Shown here: positions 63,721-64,000 of the stretch, piece after piece
How positions within the stretch are numbered: position 1 is the first letter of the stretch
How the letters are laid out: every line of letters begins with the position of its first letter
DNA from: Cyclobacteriaceae bacterium
Lineage (GTDB): Bacteria > Bacteroidota > Bacteroidia > Cytophagales > Cyclobacteriaceae
NCBI GenBank assembly: GCA_028285685.1
Contig: JANQOR010000032.1
Location: forward strand, 62,001-126,000
Length of the DNA stretch: 64,000 nt
Direction of reading: 5' to 3'
Notes under the pieces: generated by a model
The model's database searches: none
What the model was told of the DNA's origin: nothing
Seen by the model: only the letters and a program-made list of their open reading frames with translations
Translations under genes and position numbers: made by a program

Positions 63721-64000
63721 TTACACTGCAGCTGCAGAAAAGAGCATTTCATCGATCGTTTTTGTAGCGCAATTGATGTCCTCGATGTCAGAAATGCTAA
63801 CAAGTAGCTTGCTCTTCACTTCCTTCATTTGTGATTGTTTAGGATGCTGTTTTACAAAGGACAGGATATTGCCAAATTTCTCAGATTGGAAGTACTCATC
63901 AGGCTTCTGATTAGAGATGTAGCAACGCATTTTCCTGTTTTTAATTGAGAGCCTTTCAAAACCCAGTTCGATTGCCTTCCACCTTAGCTTTACCGTCTCA
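63721..64000 (-). CDS. mfd: Transcription-repair coupling factor Mfd, C-terminal part (partial)
   Basis: The frame is open to the right edge; stop at 63721. The 92 residues start ETVKLRWKAIELGFERLSI, then KNRKMRCYISNQ, and end KTIDEMLFSAAAV. This matches the C-terminal domain of Mfd (RWxAxxLGFExxxxKxxKMxxYFxxNQ) in Bacteroidota, which controls the enzyme. The first part of the gene is outside the window. The short frame starting ATG 63930 is internal, not a separate gene. Confidence 0.78.
   Translation of the reverse strand, partial: ETVKLRWKAIELGFERLSIKNRKMRCYISNQKPDEYFQSEKFGNILSFVKQHPKQSQMKEVKSKLLVSISDIEDINCATKTIDEMLFSAAAV

Noticed and set aside
63721-63930. A 69-residue protein as a complete gene
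   Set aside because: The frame continues upstream without a stop to the window edge and matches the Mfd C-terminus, so ATG 63930 is internal.
1-64000. CRISPR arrays, insertion sequences, integrases and prophage
   Set aside because: No regularly spaced repeats, transposase, recombinase or phage structural genes were seen on either strand.

Overview
The window looks like part of the chromosome of a marine gliding or surface-associated Bacteroidota, most likely of the order Cytophagales. The signs are: a GldJ-type gliding lipoprotein, a large secreted protein with a type IX secretion (T9SS) C-terminal sorting domain, promoters of the Bacteroidota form TTG-N17-19-TAnnTTTG, weak ribosome-binding sites, many SGC/SxC lipobox lipoproteins, and lineage-typical versions of PyrC, YbeY, Lgt and RsmI-like proteins. 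I saw no phage, insertion sequence or CRISPR array.

Layout. 1-6.2 kb: glycine decarboxylase (gcvP), a secreted M28 peptidase, and a dihydroorotase-type amidohydrolase. 6.2-6.5 kb: a strong promoter, a structured element that resembles a collapsed tRNA-His, then tRNA-His and a terminator. 6.7-11.5 kb: a surface-glycan cassette (ABC flippase-like exporter, two glycosyltransferases, a sulfotransferase-like protein). 11.5-17.5 kb: minus-strand genes including metK and an RsmI-like methyltransferase. 17.7-23 kb: AGCS symporter, trkA-trkH potassium uptake, lgt. 23-31.5 kb: minus-strand genes including a 1338-residue T9SS cargo protein and prfA. 31.6-40.3 kb: mixed metabolic and regulatory genes (TPR-HTH regulator, tag, arylamine N-acetyltransferase, two TerB-like proteins, SDR, Na/Ca antiporter, Rieske protein, class V aminotransferase). 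40.3-43.8 kb: a compact regulatory locus with very small membrane proteins, a 7-helix-like membrane protein, a NarL-type two-component system, NarL-like 7-2-7 palindromes on both sides, and a probable structured RNA. 43.8-49.5 kb: a second M28 peptidase and a MarR-fadN-fadA beta-oxidation operon. 50-61.5 kb: a TPR protein, a 379-base AT-rich gap, then a long minus-strand operon (conserved protein, DUF4175 protein, anti-sigma-type ATPase, YbeY, MnmG, methyltransferase, Ig-like lipoprotein). 61.5-64 kb: comF, gldJ, and the 3' end of mfd.

The main result of the hunt is that the right third looks like the replication-origin region. The gap at 51930-52308 carries DnaA-box-like sites, an AT-rich block and DnaA-trio-like triplets in the order expected of an origin unwinding element. 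Two parS-type centromere sites lie between mnmG and ybeY, 4.8 kb away. Hand-sampled strand composition changes from C-rich to G-rich on the + strand near 52 kb. The second main result is the 40.3-43.8 kb two-component locus: three NarL-like palindromes bracket it and a likely regulated noncoding RNA follows it.
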